The position numbers were made by a program, and so were the translations under genes. DNA of 64,000 nucleotides from Paenibacillus luteus (GTDB lineage: Bacteria; Bacillota; Bacilli; Paenibacillales; Paenibacillaceae): the NCBI RefSeq assembly GCF_006542765.1, contig NZ_SKCD01000055.1, positions 1-64,000 of the forward strand. Reading direction: 5' to 3'. Below, piece after piece: positions 1 to 8,730 of the stretch. Position 1 is the stretch's first letter; each line of letters opens with the position of its first letter. Below the pieces are notes generated by a model that searched no databases, had not been told where the DNA came from, and saw only the letters and a list, made by a program, of their open reading frames with translations.

Positions 1-123
1 CCCCTCAAGATGAGATTTCCCAGTATGTAAGACCCCTTGAAGACGACGAGGTTGATAGGTTCGGGGTGGAAGCACAGCAATGTGTGGAGCTGACGAATAC
101 TAATCGGTCGAGGGCTTATCCTA
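1..123 (+). rRNA. 23S ribosomal RNA, 3' end (partial)
   Basis: The first ~120 bases match the conserved 3' terminus of bacterial 23S rRNA, including the segment ending in GGTCGAGGGCTTATCC. The gene begins outside the window. The exact 3' end is estimated from family knowledge. The following spacer (124-274) contains no recognisable 5S rRNA and leads directly into a tRNA cluster. Confidence 0.93.
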
Positions 124-274
124 AACACGTTTACTGTGACCCATACATCCGGTAGACAGCAGCGACAAGGCTTCAGCAAGCCTAATCTTTCGTATCCAGT
201 TTTCAGGGCGTAACGTTCTGACTTTGCTAGCGTCCCCGAACGCTGCAATCGACAACTATTCGGGGGACAAGCGT

Positions 275-351
275 GGCGGTGTAGCTCAGCTGGCTAGAGC
301 GTACGGTTCATACCCGTGAGGTCGGGGGTTCGATCCCCTTCGCCGCTACCA
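275..351 (+). tRNA. tRNA-Met (CAT)
   Basis: Cloverleaf with GGCGGTG/CGCCGCT acceptor arms, anticodon loop TTCATAC (anticodon CAT) and encoded CCA. It is very similar to the elongator-type tRNA-Met of B. subtilis. It is the first gene of a six-tRNA cluster after the 23S gene. Confidence 0.96.
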
Positions 352-374
352 TTACCTTTTATATCGTAACATCT

Positions 375-450
375 GGAGGATTAGCTCAGCTGGGAGAGCA
401 TCTGCCTTACAAGCAGAGGGTCGGCGGTTCGATCCCGTCATCCTCCACCA
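375..450 (+). tRNA. tRNA-Val (TAC)
   Basis: Acceptor GGAGGAT pairs with ATCCTCC; the anticodon loop reads CTTACAA, giving anticodon TAC. CCA is encoded. Second gene of the cluster. Confidence 0.96.
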
Positions 451-485
451 TAAGTACTTATTCGGTTTTATGACCGGATCCACTT

Positions 486-562
486 GGAGCTGTGGTGTAG
501 TGGCCCAACATGCCTGCCTGTCACGCAGGAGACCGCGGGTTCGAATCCCGTCAGCTCCGCCA
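486..562 (+). tRNA. tRNA-Asp (GTC)
   Basis: Acceptor GGAGCTG pairs with CAGCTCC, discriminator G, encoded CCA; the anticodon stem encloses CTGTCAC, giving GTC. Confidence 0.96.
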
Positions 563-578
563 TTTTTCTTTAAAGTAA

Positions 579-654
<76 letters not shown>

Positions 655-695
655 CTTTATTTTTCGTTTAATCGACGGAAAATAGGTAATAGTAT

Positions 696-780
696 GGAGG
701 ATTAGTGAAGTGGCTAAACACGGCAGACTGTAAATCTGCTCTCTCTGAGTTCGGTGGTTCGAATCCATCATCCTCCACCA
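696..780 (+). tRNA. tRNA-Tyr (GTA)
   Basis: 85 nt class II tRNA with a long variable arm; anticodon loop CTGTAAA gives GTA; acceptor GGAGGAT pairs with ATCCTCC and CCA is encoded. Confidence 0.96.
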
Positions 781-795
781 TTTCCTTTACATCAA

Positions 796-871
796 GAGCC
801 ATTAGCTCAGTTGGTAGAGCACCTGACTTTTAATCAGGGTGTCGTAGGTTCGAATCCTACATGGCTCACCA
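796..871 (+). tRNA. tRNA-Lys (TTT)
   Basis: Acceptor GAGCCAT pairs with ATGGCTC; anticodon loop CTTTTAA gives TTT; CCA is encoded. Last gene of the rRNA-linked tRNA cluster, followed by a terminator. Confidence 0.96.
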
Positions 872-894
872 TTTTTTTCTAAAACAACCATCGC

Positions 895-926
895 AACCGA
901 AGATCCTAGGATCTTCGGTTTTTTTG
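895..926 (+). terminator. terminator of the rrn/tRNA operon
   Basis: Perfect hairpin with arms AACCGAAGATC / GATCTTCGGTT around CTAG, followed by a T run. Confidence 0.9.
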
Positions 927-964
927 ATTGATATTGAGCGTGAACGTTTAATTCTTTTTTAAAT

Positions 965-1022
965 AAAAAGTGTGCAGATTCCAAAAGCAGCGAATTGCTT
1001 TTTGGGTCTGCACCTTTTTTTG
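965..1022. terminator. bidirectional terminator
   Basis: Long hairpin with outer arms GTGCAGA / TCTGCAC and an inner AAAAGCA / TGCTTTTT-like pairing, bounded by A and T runs on both sides. It can end the minus-strand ssuE-like gene and back up the tRNA terminator. Confidence 0.75.
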
Positions 1023-1030
1023 ATTTAGCT

Positions 1031-1582
1031 CTATTTTGAACGAACCGACAGCTCACGTACAAGCTCATTGACCGTTTCTGATAGTCGAAGCGTCAATTCT
1101 TCATTAATTTCAAATGTCGGAGCCTCGTTCGGCTCTTGTGTGCGATTGATTTGTGAATCTACAGCATATACGCCGCCGGCATAAATTTTTGCACCCATAG
1201 ATGCCAGCACTGGTTTAAGTGAGTAATCGATGGATAGCAAGTGAGCAATCGTACCGCCAATAAATAGAGGCGTAATGATTTTTCCGTCTAAACCTTTTTG
1301 CGGGAGCAGGTCTAGAAAGGTTTTCAGTACTCCTGTGTAAGAAGCTTTGTAAACCGGACTTGCGATAATGACGGCATCGGCTCCTTCGACTACTTGGTTA
1401 GCTTCAACGATGGCTGGGCTGCCAAAACGGGCGTGAATGAGATCCTCTGCAGGTAGATCAACGACAGTAATGACTTTGACTGTATGCTCTTTGGCACTCA
1501 AATTGTTCTCCACATATTGTGTGATTGCATTTAAACGGGATGATGCATTAGGACTACCTGAGATAATAACGATATTGGCCAT
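1031..1582 (-). CDS. ssuE: NADPH-dependent FMN reductase, SsuE family
   Basis: Flavodoxin-like reductase of 183 residues that would reduce FMN with NADPH to supply FMNH2 to a monooxygenase. The N-terminus MANIVIISGSPNASSRLN carries the phosphate-binding GSP-x-SSR loop, and ADAVIIASPVYKASYTGVLK with LDLLPQKGLDGK is characteristic of the SsuE branch. The start at 1582 is preferred over 1603 because GAGGAGTG lies just upstream of it on the minus strand. No sulfonate transport or ssuD gene is nearby, so the partner is unknown. It is a single-gene unit transcribed towards the tRNA cluster. Confidence 0.85.
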   Translation of the reverse strand: MANIVIISGSPNASSRLNAITQYVENNLSAKEHTVKVITVVDLPAEDLIHARFGSPAIVEANQVVEGADAVIIASPVYKASYTGVLKTFLDLLPQKGLDGKIITPLFIGGTIAHLLSIDYSLKPVLASMGAKIYAGGVYAVDSQINRTQEPNEAPTFEINEELTLRLSETVNELVRELSVRSK

Positions 1583-1770
1583 GGGTACACTCCTCATTCG
1601 CATTCAAATAGTAGTTGATTAATATACATTAATCCGATAAATAAACTTTGATTAAATCCTACCACGCCTAAGCATTTTGGTCAAACTCATATCCTGTGTT
1701 TCTTGTATTTTATCGATTTAAGGGAACAATGTATAGATACAGACAAAAATGTGAAAAAGGGGTAGCTGCA

Positions 1771-2718
1771 ATGGTATACGGACTAGCAGCATTAATCAGC
1801 TTTGCAATTGTATTTGCAATCGTACCACCGGTTCGGATGCTAGCACTGCGGCTGGGCTTTGTGGACCGTCCTAATCATAGGAAAATTCATAATATGCCGA
1901 TACCTCTAATGGGAGGAGCGGCTATTTTTGTTGGCTGCGTCGTGGCGATGTTTATTTTTATTGGTGTTACTCCACTGACCTGGACCATTGTTACGGGAGG
2001 CACCGTACTTGTTATCGTTGGACTTATGGATGATGGCGCCAAGGCCAAGGGCAAAGATTTTCCCGTATGGCCACGAGTTATTCTTTATATAGGAGCAGCA
2101 TCGATCCCGACTTTGTTTCATATCAAAATAGCAGGAATCGCCAATCCGTTTACCGATCAGTTTATCTCCTTTCCGGATTGGTTTTCATGGCTGACCACGA
2201 TGCTATGGGTATTTGGATTAATCAATATGATTAACTTCATTGATGGGGTGGACGGGCTGGCCTCAGGTGTATGTACGCTTTCGGCGCTTACACTCCTTGT
2301 TGTAGCCCTTATTAAAGGGCAGCCAAGCACAGCAATTCTAGCCGTTATTTTAGCAGGCGTTTGCTTTGGTTTTTTAGTGCATAATTTTTATCCTGCTCGA
2401 ATTTTTATGGGAGATGCCGGAGCCACCTTTTTGGGCTATACGCTCGCGGTCATTGCTGTTGACGGAACGTTTAAGAGAGCAACATTTATTACACTGCTCG
2501 TTCCGCTGTTGGCGCTAGGACTTCCTATTTTTGACACCGCCTATGTTATGCTGCGAAGGCTAATCAGCGGTAAGGGTCTGCACAAGGCAGATAAGCTCCA
2601 TACTCATCATATTTTAATGAAGTGGGGACTGAGCCAAGTACAGACGGTATCGTTCCTGTATTTAATTGCAGCACTGTTTGCGCTGCTGTCAATTATCCTT
2701 TTACTAGCCATAAGCTGA
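1771..2718 (+). CDS. tagO: undecaprenyl-phosphate GlcNAc-1-phosphate transferase (TagO/WecA family)
   Basis: Integral membrane enzyme of 315 residues in the MraY/WecA/TagO family, which loads GlcNAc-1-P from UDP-GlcNAc onto undecaprenyl phosphate, the first step of teichoic acid or other cell-surface glycan synthesis. Visible family motifs are the Mg-binding GLMDDGAKAKGKDF segment, NFIDGVDGLASG, RIFMGDAGATFLG and the C-terminal HTHHILMKWG. About ten hydrophobic segments are apparent. The start at 1771 has a GAAAAAGGGG ribosome site; an upstream in-frame ATG at 1696 has none. No other wall-polymer genes are adjacent, so the end product is not defined by context. Confidence 0.88.
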   Translation: MVYGLAALISFAIVFAIVPPVRMLALRLGFVDRPNHRKIHNMPIPLMGGAAIFVGCVVAMFIFIGVTPLTWTIVTGGTVLVIVGLMDDGAKAKGKDFPVWPRVILYIGAASIPTLFHIKIAGIANPFTDQFISFPDWFSWLTTMLWVFGLINMINFIDGVDGLASGVCTLSALTLLVVALIKGQPSTAILAVILAGVCFGFLVHNFYPARIFMGDAGATFLGYTLAVIAVDGTFKRATFITLLVPLLALGLPIFDTAYVMLRRLISGKGLHKADKLHTHHILMKWGLSQVQTVSFLYLIAALFALLSIILLLAIS

Positions 2719-2734
2719 ATTCGCTTGGCGCTTA

Positions 2735-2743
2735 TGGTACAAT
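2735..2743 (+). promoter_or_regulatory. possible extended -10 promoter for the PucR-type gene
   Basis: TGGTACAAT fits an extended -10 element (TGnTATAAT) 90 bases before the start codon at 2834. No convincing -35 is present. Confidence 0.35.
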
Positions 2744-2833
2744 GACGGAAAAAAGCGTTATTCTACATAGAAGTGGAAATAAGCTATTCGTCTTATTCTG
2801 CTGCTAACGCTTGAGGAGATTGGAGATAGAGAA

Positions 2834-3973
2834 ATGAGCACGACAGACTGGTTGAAACCGCTGCAGCACATTTTGAACTGTCCGGTACATGCGGTTACGA
2901 AATCGATAGCAGAGTGGAGTGAGCTCGTTAGCTCGGCTGCTGGGGCATGGATGGATGACAGTATACCAACACCACCTGCAGTAGGACAAAGCATTGAGCA
3001 AGAAGACAAAACATGGATGGTTATGGCCATTAATGAAAATGTGGTAGAAATATTAGAAATTGGGAGCGCCTCTCTGCAAGCCACAGAAAAAGAATTGATC
3101 AGCTGGACACTACAGTTAAATGTAGGATCAAACGATAAGAAAGGGCCGGCTATATCGGAGACGGAAAGACATGCGCTTAAGCTGGGGGAATGGATTCAGA
3201 AGCAGCTGGAGTCCAATGAGCCTGCGTATTCCCTGCCCGATCATTTAACGGTCGGCAACCGTTTGTTTAACGAAATGATTCCGTTTTTGCTGGTTACCGA
3301 GCAGCCTGGCACGAAGCAAGCAACGTACACCGAGCTGGAAAAGCTTCTTCGTTCGTTCATGTCGGATGATGTTTTATTGATCCCACTCAAGAGCCAAGAA
3401 TGGCTTATTTGGGGCTCGATATCCTTGTTACGGGACGAAGATTCAGATGCCTTCGATGATCAAGAGGAAGAGACGCTTGAGGATAGCCTGGCTTCGATCG
3501 GATTCGGTTTGCATGAGATGCTGGCTAGTGAATGGATCGGAGAATGCCATCTTGCCGTTGCGGCCCCGACTTCTCCAGCTAAAGGCATGATCGAGACGAC
3601 CATGCTGCTGAGGGAAACGATTAATCTGGGCCGAAAGTTTCATATCGGTACCAACATCCACTTGCCATGGATGCTGCAGCTGGAGCGCTTATTGAATGCT
3701 ATTCCGGAAGTACAGCGTTCCAAATATCTCGAGCAGTCGCTCAAAAGGGCGGATCTGTTCGTAGAATCGGAAATGCTCAGCACTTTGGAAACGTTTTTCT
3801 CGCTTGATTGCAATGTTAGTGAGACGGCTAAGAAATTATACATTCATCGTAATACGTTATTATATCGGTTAGACAAGCTAAAACAGGAGACAGGCCTTGA
3901 TGTACGCCAGTTTAGGGATGCCGTTTTAGTTAAAATTATATTACTATTGTACAAAGTTACGAAAAGAAATTAG
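2834..3973 (+). CDS. PucR/CdaR-type helix-turn-helix regulator
   Basis: 379 residues. The last ~60 residues form the PucR C-terminal helix-turn-helix: a segment with NVSETAKKLYIHRNTLLYRL followed by DKLKQETGLDVRQFRDAV. This is the most conserved part of the family, whose members respond to diverse small molecules (sugar diacids, purines). The N-terminal ~300 residues match no signature I can name. It lies 89 bases before a sugar-type ABC transporter ATPase gene in the same orientation, so a link to carbohydrate uptake is plausible but inferred. Ribosome site GAGGAGATTGGAG precedes the ATG. Confidence 0.75.
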   Translation: MSTTDWLKPLQHILNCPVHAVTKSIAEWSELVSSAAGAWMDDSIPTPPAVGQSIEQEDKTWMVMAINENVVEILEIGSASLQATEKELISWTLQLNVGSNDKKGPAISETERHALKLGEWIQKQLESNEPAYSLPDHLTVGNRLFNEMIPFLLVTEQPGTKQATYTELEKLLRSFMSDDVLLIPLKSQEWLIWGSISLLRDEDSDAFDDQEEETLEDSLASIGFGLHEMLASEWIGECHLAVAAPTSPAKGMIETTMLLRETINLGRKFHIGTNIHLPWMLQLERLLNAIPEVQRSKYLEQSLKRADLFVESEMLSTLETFFSLDCNVSETAKKLYIHRNTLLYRLDKLKQETGLDVRQFRDAVLVKIILLLYKVTKRN

Positions 3974-4062
3974 TTTTTTTGTAAAGTATGTGCATAGTCA
4001 CAAGCTCCTGAGTGGGATAAGATATAGGCATATCGAAATTTCTTTCTAGGGGGAAAATTATC

Positions 4063-5184
4063 ATGGCAGGCGTACGTTTAGAAGGCATTTACAAAAAATA
4101 CCCGGGTACTGACAAAGCATCGGTTACTGACGTTAACTTAGATATTAAAGACAAAGAGTTTCTCGTATTGGTCGGACCATCCGGTTGCGGTAAATCGACA
4201 ACTCTTCGTATGATTGCAGGCCTTGAAGAAATTTCGGAAGGCAAATTGTTCATCGGCGACCGCCTTGTGAATGACGTTGCTCCTAAAGACCGCGACATCG
4301 CGATGGTATTCCAATCCTACGCGTTGTATCCGCATATGAACGTTTACCAAAACATGGCCTTCGGCCTTAAACTTCGTAAATTCAAAAAAGCAGACATCGA
4401 CAAACGTGTTCGTGAAGCTGCTAAAATTCTAGATATCGAGCATTTGCTTGACCGTAAGCCAAAAGCGCTTTCCGGTGGTCAACGTCAACGTGTCGCTCTA
4501 GGGCGCGCAATCGTACGTGAGCCGCAAGTATTCTTGATGGATGAGCCGCTTTCTAACTTGGACGCGAAACTTCGTGGACAAATGCGTGCGGAAATCAGCA
4601 AGCTTACAAAACGTCTTGAAACAACAACAATCTATGTAACGCATGACCAAATTGAGGCCATGACAATGGGTGACCGTATCGTTGTTATGAAAGACGGTTT
4701 CATTCAACAAACCGCTTCTCCAGAAGAGCTTTACAACCACCCTGTAAACATTTTCGTAGCTGGTTTCATCGGCGCTCCTTCGATGAACTTCATCAGCGGT
4801 TCACTTACAGAGCAAGGCGGCGCGCTTCGCTTCAAAGCAAGCGGCGTTGATGTAGTGGTTCCTGAAGGCAAAGCGGCAGCGCTTCGTACAAAAGGTTACA
4901 TCGGTAAAGAAGTGGTTCTGGGTATTCGTCCAGAAGATCTTCATGAAGAGCCAGTATTCCTAGAAGCATCCCCACAAACAATCGTTAACGCGAATGTAGA
5001 GGTTGCTGAGAACCTTGGTCACGAAATGTACCTTTACCTGAACGGTATTGGCACTGACACAGTAATCGCTCGTGTTGATGGCCGCTCTGGTCTACGTGAT
5101 GGCACAAGCGTTAAGCTTGCGCTTGACATGAACAAAGTACATTTGTTCGACAAAACAACTGAACTTAACATTTTCGAAGCTTAA
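4063..5184 (+). CDS. ugpC: sugar ABC transporter ATP-binding protein, UgpC/MsmX type
   Basis: Cytoplasmic ATPase of 373 residues. Walker A GPSGCGKST is near residue 38, the signature LSGGQRQRVALGRAIVR near 136 and Walker B VFLMDEPLSNLD near 157; the C-terminal third is the OB-fold (TOBE) domain of carbohydrate importers. No permease or binding protein is adjacent. This matches MsmX of B. subtilis, a shared ATPase serving several sugar importers, so a multi-transporter role is likely by family analogy. A strong terminator follows. Codon use is highly biased, as in well-expressed genes. Confidence 0.9.
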   Translation: MAGVRLEGIYKKYPGTDKASVTDVNLDIKDKEFLVLVGPSGCGKSTTLRMIAGLEEISEGKLFIGDRLVNDVAPKDRDIAMVFQSYALYPHMNVYQNMAFGLKLRKFKKADIDKRVREAAKILDIEHLLDRKPKALSGGQRQRVALGRAIVREPQVFLMDEPLSNLDAKLRGQMRAEISKLTKRLETTTIYVTHDQIEAMTMGDRIVVMKDGFIQQTASPEELYNHPVNIFVAGFIGAPSMNFISGSLTEQGGALRFKASGVDVVVPEGKAAALRTKGYIGKEVVLGIRPEDLHEEPVFLEASPQTIVNANVEVAENLGHEMYLYLNGIGTDTVIARVDGRSGLRDGTSVKLALDMNKVHLFDKTTELNIFEA

Positions 5185-5200
5185 TTCATAGTATGGAAGA

Positions 5201-5234
5201 AGAACGGTCGGATTATCCGACCGTTCTTTTTTTT
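5201..5234 (+). terminator. terminator of ugpC
   Basis: Perfect hairpin AGAACGGTCGGA / TCCGACCGTTCT with a short TTA loop and a run of eight T. Confidence 0.93.
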
Positions 5235-5250
5235 CGATACTAGTGGAACC

Positions 5251-5295
5251 AAGGCGCTGGGCAGCGGAGGAAACGTTGCTTTCGGCGCCTTTTTC
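5251..5295 (+). terminator. second hairpin between ugpC and hprK
   Basis: Arms AAGGCGC / GCGCCTT with a ~26-base loop region and a following T run. It may be a back-up terminator or part of the hprK leader. Confidence 0.5.
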
Positions 5296-5363
5296 CTTTA
5301 CGATGAAGACATTGGAAAAAAACATACATACACAAGCCGTTGTCATATGAGGGAGGCCCTACG

Positions 5364-6302
5364 ATGCCGAAGAAAGTGAAAGTGTCTGAGCTCGTCAAAC
5401 AATTTCAGCTAGAAATTATAGCTGGCGAGGACGGAATGAAGCGTGCCATAACGGTAGATGATTTGTATAGGCCGGGTCTGGAAATGGCTGGTTACTTCCA
5501 TTATCATCCAAGTGAGCGGGTACAGCTGCTTGGCCGTACGGAAATATCTTTCCTAAACATGCTCGATAGCGAGGAACGCAAGGATCGCATGGTTCGTCTG
5601 TGCAACGAGGATACGCCGTGCATTATTTTGACAAGGGGATTAGAAGCGCCCCAAGAGCTCATTGATCAAACCAATGAGACTAATATTCCTTTGCTCCGCA
5701 GCAACGTGGCCACGACAATATTGTCCAGCCGAATTACCGACTTCCTTGAAAGAAAGCTGGCTCCAACAGCTACCATTCATGGCGTACTTGTCGATGTGTA
5801 CGGCGTGGGAATGCTGATCACAGGGGGCAGTGGCATCGGTAAGAGCGAGACGGCTCTAGAGCTAGTGAAGCGCGGTCACCGACTCGTTGCCGATGATGCT
5901 GTTGAGCTTATGCAAACTTCTGATGCGCAGCTGCATGGCAGCGCACCGGAGCTCATTCGCCATCTGCTTGAAATCAGGGGCCTAGGCATTATCAATGTGA
6001 TGACGCTTTTTGGCGCTGGAGCAGTGCGTACACAAAAGCGCATTGGTCTTGTTATTAAGCTGGAGAATTGGCAGCAGGACAAGCAGTATGACCGCCTCGG
6101 GCTTGACGAGGAGACGACTCGCATTATTGATACCGACGTTCCGCTAGTGACGGTTCCTGTTCGTCCGGGTCGGAACTTAGCGGTTATTATCGAGGTAGCT
6201 GCCATGAATTTCCGCTTGAAACGGATGGGCTACAATGCGGCACTACAATTCACCAACAAGCTGACGGAAACGATTGCCGATGATATGGATGAATATGATT
6301 GA
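5364..6302 (+). CDS. hprK: HPr(Ser) kinase/phosphorylase
   Basis: 312 residues, the usual length. HprK phosphorylates Ser46 of HPr when glycolytic intermediates are high and reverses the reaction with phosphate, so it is the sensor of carbon catabolite control. The P-loop GGSGIGKSETALE lies near residue 154, followed by the family motif EIRGLGIINVMTLFGAGAVR. The start at 5364 follows GGGAGG; an earlier in-frame codon at 5340 has no ribosome site. It leads the operon hprK-lgt-ppaX-acetyltransferase, the B. subtilis order. Its HPr substrate gene lies at 24107 in this window. Confidence 0.96.
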   Translation: MPKKVKVSELVKQFQLEIIAGEDGMKRAITVDDLYRPGLEMAGYFHYHPSERVQLLGRTEISFLNMLDSEERKDRMVRLCNEDTPCIILTRGLEAPQELIDQTNETNIPLLRSNVATTILSSRITDFLERKLAPTATIHGVLVDVYGVGMLITGGSGIGKSETALELVKRGHRLVADDAVELMQTSDAQLHGSAPELIRHLLEIRGLGIINVMTLFGAGAVRTQKRIGLVIKLENWQQDKQYDRLGLDEETTRIIDTDVPLVTVPVRPGRNLAVIIEVAAMNFRLKRMGYNAALQFTNKLTETIADDMDEYD

Positions 6303-6323
6303 ATCTAAAGGGGATATAAAAGA

Positions 6324-7328
6324 ATGAAGACATTGCTACTCAATCCAATTGCCTTCAGCTTGGGATCAATTGATGTGCATTGGTATGGAATAATTTTGGG
6401 GACAGCAGCACTCGTCGGATTGCTGCTGGCTGTGCAGGAAGGCAAGCGCTTTGGCATCAAGCCGGATTTGTTTATGGACCTGCTGCTGCTCGGCGTTCCT
6501 TCTGCCATTATTGGCGCGCGGATTTATTACGTAGCGTTCAAGTGGGACGACTACAAGGGCAACCTGATTGATGTGTTCAAAATATGGAATGGCGGCATTG
6601 CAATCTATGGCGCCATTATCGGGGCATTCATATGCGGGTTCTTCTATTTCCGTTATAAGGGCTACAGCTTCTGGCGTTTAGTTGATATTTGTATACCGGG
6701 CATGCTGGTGGGTCAAATGATCGGACGTTGGGGTAATTTCATGAACCAGGAAGCTTATGGTGGAGAAGTTAGTGAATCCTTCCTACGCAATACGCTTCAT
6801 TTGCCTTCTTTTATCGTTGATCAAATGCTCGTGGAAGGCGTTTACCGTCATCCAGCATTTTTGTATGAGTCATTATGGAGCCTCGTTGGCCTTGTTGTGT
6901 TGTTCGTATTGCGCCGTCAACGCTTTTTGCGCGCGGGCGAGCTGACAGCCAGCTATTTTATCTGGTATTCGATCGGACGCTTCTTTATTGAAGCGCTGAG
7001 GACGGACAGCTTGGCATTTATGGGACCTTCGTGGTTTGCGTCATTTATTAATGCATTATGGTCGCCAATGGAAGTTCTCTTTAAACAAGGATATTTGGAC
7101 CCGGCATATGGCAATATCCGAATTTCACAAGTACTGGCTTTGCTTCTCATAGTCGCAGCCATCGCATTTATTATTGTACGCCGCAAGACAGGTCTTCCTA
7201 AGGCGTATTATCATGATCCAGTCGTAACGAGCCGGCCTGATAGAAACGGCGGCTCTGACGCGGCAACAGCTGCGCTGGAGGATTCCTCTTCTTCGAAAGA
7301 GGATGCGGGCAGCAAAGGGAAAGAGTAA
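6324..7328 (+). CDS. lgt: prolipoprotein diacylglyceryl transferase
   Basis: Membrane enzyme of 334 residues that transfers diacylglycerol from phosphatidylglycerol to the lipobox cysteine of prelipoproteins. The Lgt signature GRWGNFMNQEAYGG and the N-terminal DVHWYGIILG motif are present, with about seven hydrophobic segments. The C-terminal ~45 residues are a hydrophilic Ser/Asp/Lys-rich extension beyond the usual fold. It follows hprK by 21 bases with its own AAGGGG site. Confidence 0.95.
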   Translation: MKTLLLNPIAFSLGSIDVHWYGIILGTAALVGLLLAVQEGKRFGIKPDLFMDLLLLGVPSAIIGARIYYVAFKWDDYKGNLIDVFKIWNGGIAIYGAIIGAFICGFFYFRYKGYSFWRLVDICIPGMLVGQMIGRWGNFMNQEAYGGEVSESFLRNTLHLPSFIVDQMLVEGVYRHPAFLYESLWSLVGLVVLFVLRRQRFLRAGELTASYFIWYSIGRFFIEALRTDSLAFMGPSWFASFINALWSPMEVLFKQGYLDPAYGNIRISQVLALLLIVAAIAFIIVRRKTGLPKAYYHDPVVTSRPDRNGGSDAATAALEDSSSSKEDAGSKGKE

Positions 7329-7345
7329 ACTAGGGAGGTTTGGCG

Positions 7346-8011
7346 ATGACGGGCAATATCAAAACAATGCTGTTCGATTTGGACGGCACGATTCTCGACA
7401 CCAATGAGCTTATTATTCGCTCGTTTATCGATTCTTTGCAAGGCGTGACGCCGGAAGGGTTTGGAAGAGAGCATATTATTCCGAGCATGGGTGAACCCCT
7501 TACCGATCAGATGAAACGATTTTCTGGTTTAGAGGATGTTACTCATCTTGTAGCTGCGTACCGTGAAATTAATTTGCGGTTGCATGATGAGTATGTCAAA
7601 GCGTTCGATCACGTCAATGATGTGATTGCGAAGATGCATGGAGAAGGCATCCAAATCGGAATCGTAACAACCAAAATGCGGTTAACGACAGAACGCGGTT
7701 TAAAATATGTTGGTCTGTATGACTATGTAGACGCCATTGTGACGATTGACGATGTTGTCAATCCAAAGCCTCATGCGGAGCCGGTAAGCAAGGCTATTAG
7801 CCTTCTTGGTGCAGATCCGGCATCGACCATAATGGTTGGAGACAGTGTCGTTGATATTGAGTCTGCCCTTGCGGCAGGCGCGATTGCGGTTGGCGTTGCT
7901 TGGTCACTTAAGGGCGAGCAGAAGCTTAAGGATGCGGGAGCGCATCATGTCATTCATGATATGCGGGATCTTTATTCATTTGTTGGATTGGAGCGAGAGA
8001 CGCTTGCGTAA
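7346..8011 (+). CDS. ppaX: pyrophosphatase PpaX (HAD superfamily)
   Basis: 221-residue HAD hydrolase. Motif I is FDLDGTILDTNE, motif II lies in GIVTTKMR, the lysine in NPKPHAEPV, and motif IV is MVGDSVVDIESA. In B. subtilis PpaX removes the pyrophosphate released when HprK dephosphorylates HPr-Ser-P, which explains its fixed place next to hprK. ATG 7346 is preferred to TTG 7340 because GGGAGG ends at 7338. The last 8 bases overlap the next gene, pointing to translational coupling. Confidence 0.92.
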   Translation: MTGNIKTMLFDLDGTILDTNELIIRSFIDSLQGVTPEGFGREHIIPSMGEPLTDQMKRFSGLEDVTHLVAAYREINLRLHDEYVKAFDHVNDVIAKMHGEGIQIGIVTTKMRLTTERGLKYVGLYDYVDAIVTIDDVVNPKPHAEPVSKAISLLGADPASTIMVGDSVVDIESALAAGAIAVGVAWSLKGEQKLKDAGAHHVIHDMRDLYSFVGLERETLA

Positions 8012-8537
8012 TGTTGAACGGTATCCGGTGGAAGGACCAAACGCGCTTTGGCAGGTATATTCGACGGTAAGCCGAGTGAAGTCGGTTCGCAACTTTATAT
8101 GCATTCAGCTAGCGCGTTATTGTCCGATTCTTCCAATGAAAAATTGGATCTATCGCCGCCTGCTGGGCATGAAGGTTGGAGAGCATACGGCTTTTGCGCT
8201 TATGGTCATGGTTGATGTCTTCTTCCCTGAACGTATTTCGGTCGGCAATAATACGATTATCGGATACAATACGACGATTCTGACGCATGAGTATTTGATC
8301 AAGGAGTACCGGCTAGGGAATGTCGTGATCGGATCGAATGTGATGATTGGGGCGAACACGACGATTCTGCCGGGCGTAACGATCGGTGATCATGCGATTG
8401 TCGCTGCGGGGTCTCTCGTTCACAAGGATGTGCCGGCTTATGCTTTTGTAGGCGGCAATCCTATGCGGGTGATTAGAAGCAGCGAGCTGGTTGTACCAAC
8501 GGAGCATGATGAGAGCGTACGCAATATTTTAAATTAA
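8004..8537 (+). CDS. hexapeptide-repeat acetyltransferase (YvoF-like)
   Basis: About 177 residues of left-handed beta-helix acyltransferase, with the hexapeptide ladder VIGSNVMIGANTTILPGVTI and the GGNPMRVIR ending of the maltose/galactoside O-acetyltransferase group. A YvoF-type gene holds the same position in B. subtilis, but its substrate is unknown. The start is uncertain: TTG 8004 has GGAG ten bases upstream and overlaps ppaX; GTG 8028 is the alternative. No ATG lies at a suitable place. Confidence 0.8.
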   Translation: MRNVERYPVEGPNALWQVYSTVSRVKSVRNFICIQLARYCPILPMKNWIYRRLLGMKVGEHTAFALMVMVDVFFPERISVGNNTIIGYNTTILTHEYLIKEYRLGNVVIGSNVMIGANTTILPGVTIGDHAIVAAGSLVHKDVPAYAFVGGNPMRVIRSSELVVPTEHDESVRNILN

Positions 8538-8621
8538 AGGCTGTGCCAAGCTCCTTCCGCGCGAGTTCGTTTCGCAGCTGGACGGGGCTTTCTTTTTGAG
8601 GTAAAATGGGACGTTATTGTC

Positions 8622-8651
8622 TTGACGAAGCGAAGCTATTCATGCTAATAT
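8622..8651 (+). promoter_or_regulatory. predicted promoter of the his operon
   Basis: TTGACG, 18-base spacer, TAATAT, 80 bases before hisZ. It is the best sigma-A match in the 190-base gap. I see no T-box or other riboswitch in this leader. Confidence 0.65.
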
Positions 8652-8730
8652 TACGACTAAACTCTTTAATTTGTTAGTATGGTAACATGGTAGCACTTTA
8701 AACTACTAAAGTAAACGAAGGTGATCAAAC

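Noticed and set aside
8538..8730. T-box or other riboswitch before hisZ
   Set aside because: No T-box motif or specifier loop could be identified; only a promoter is supported.
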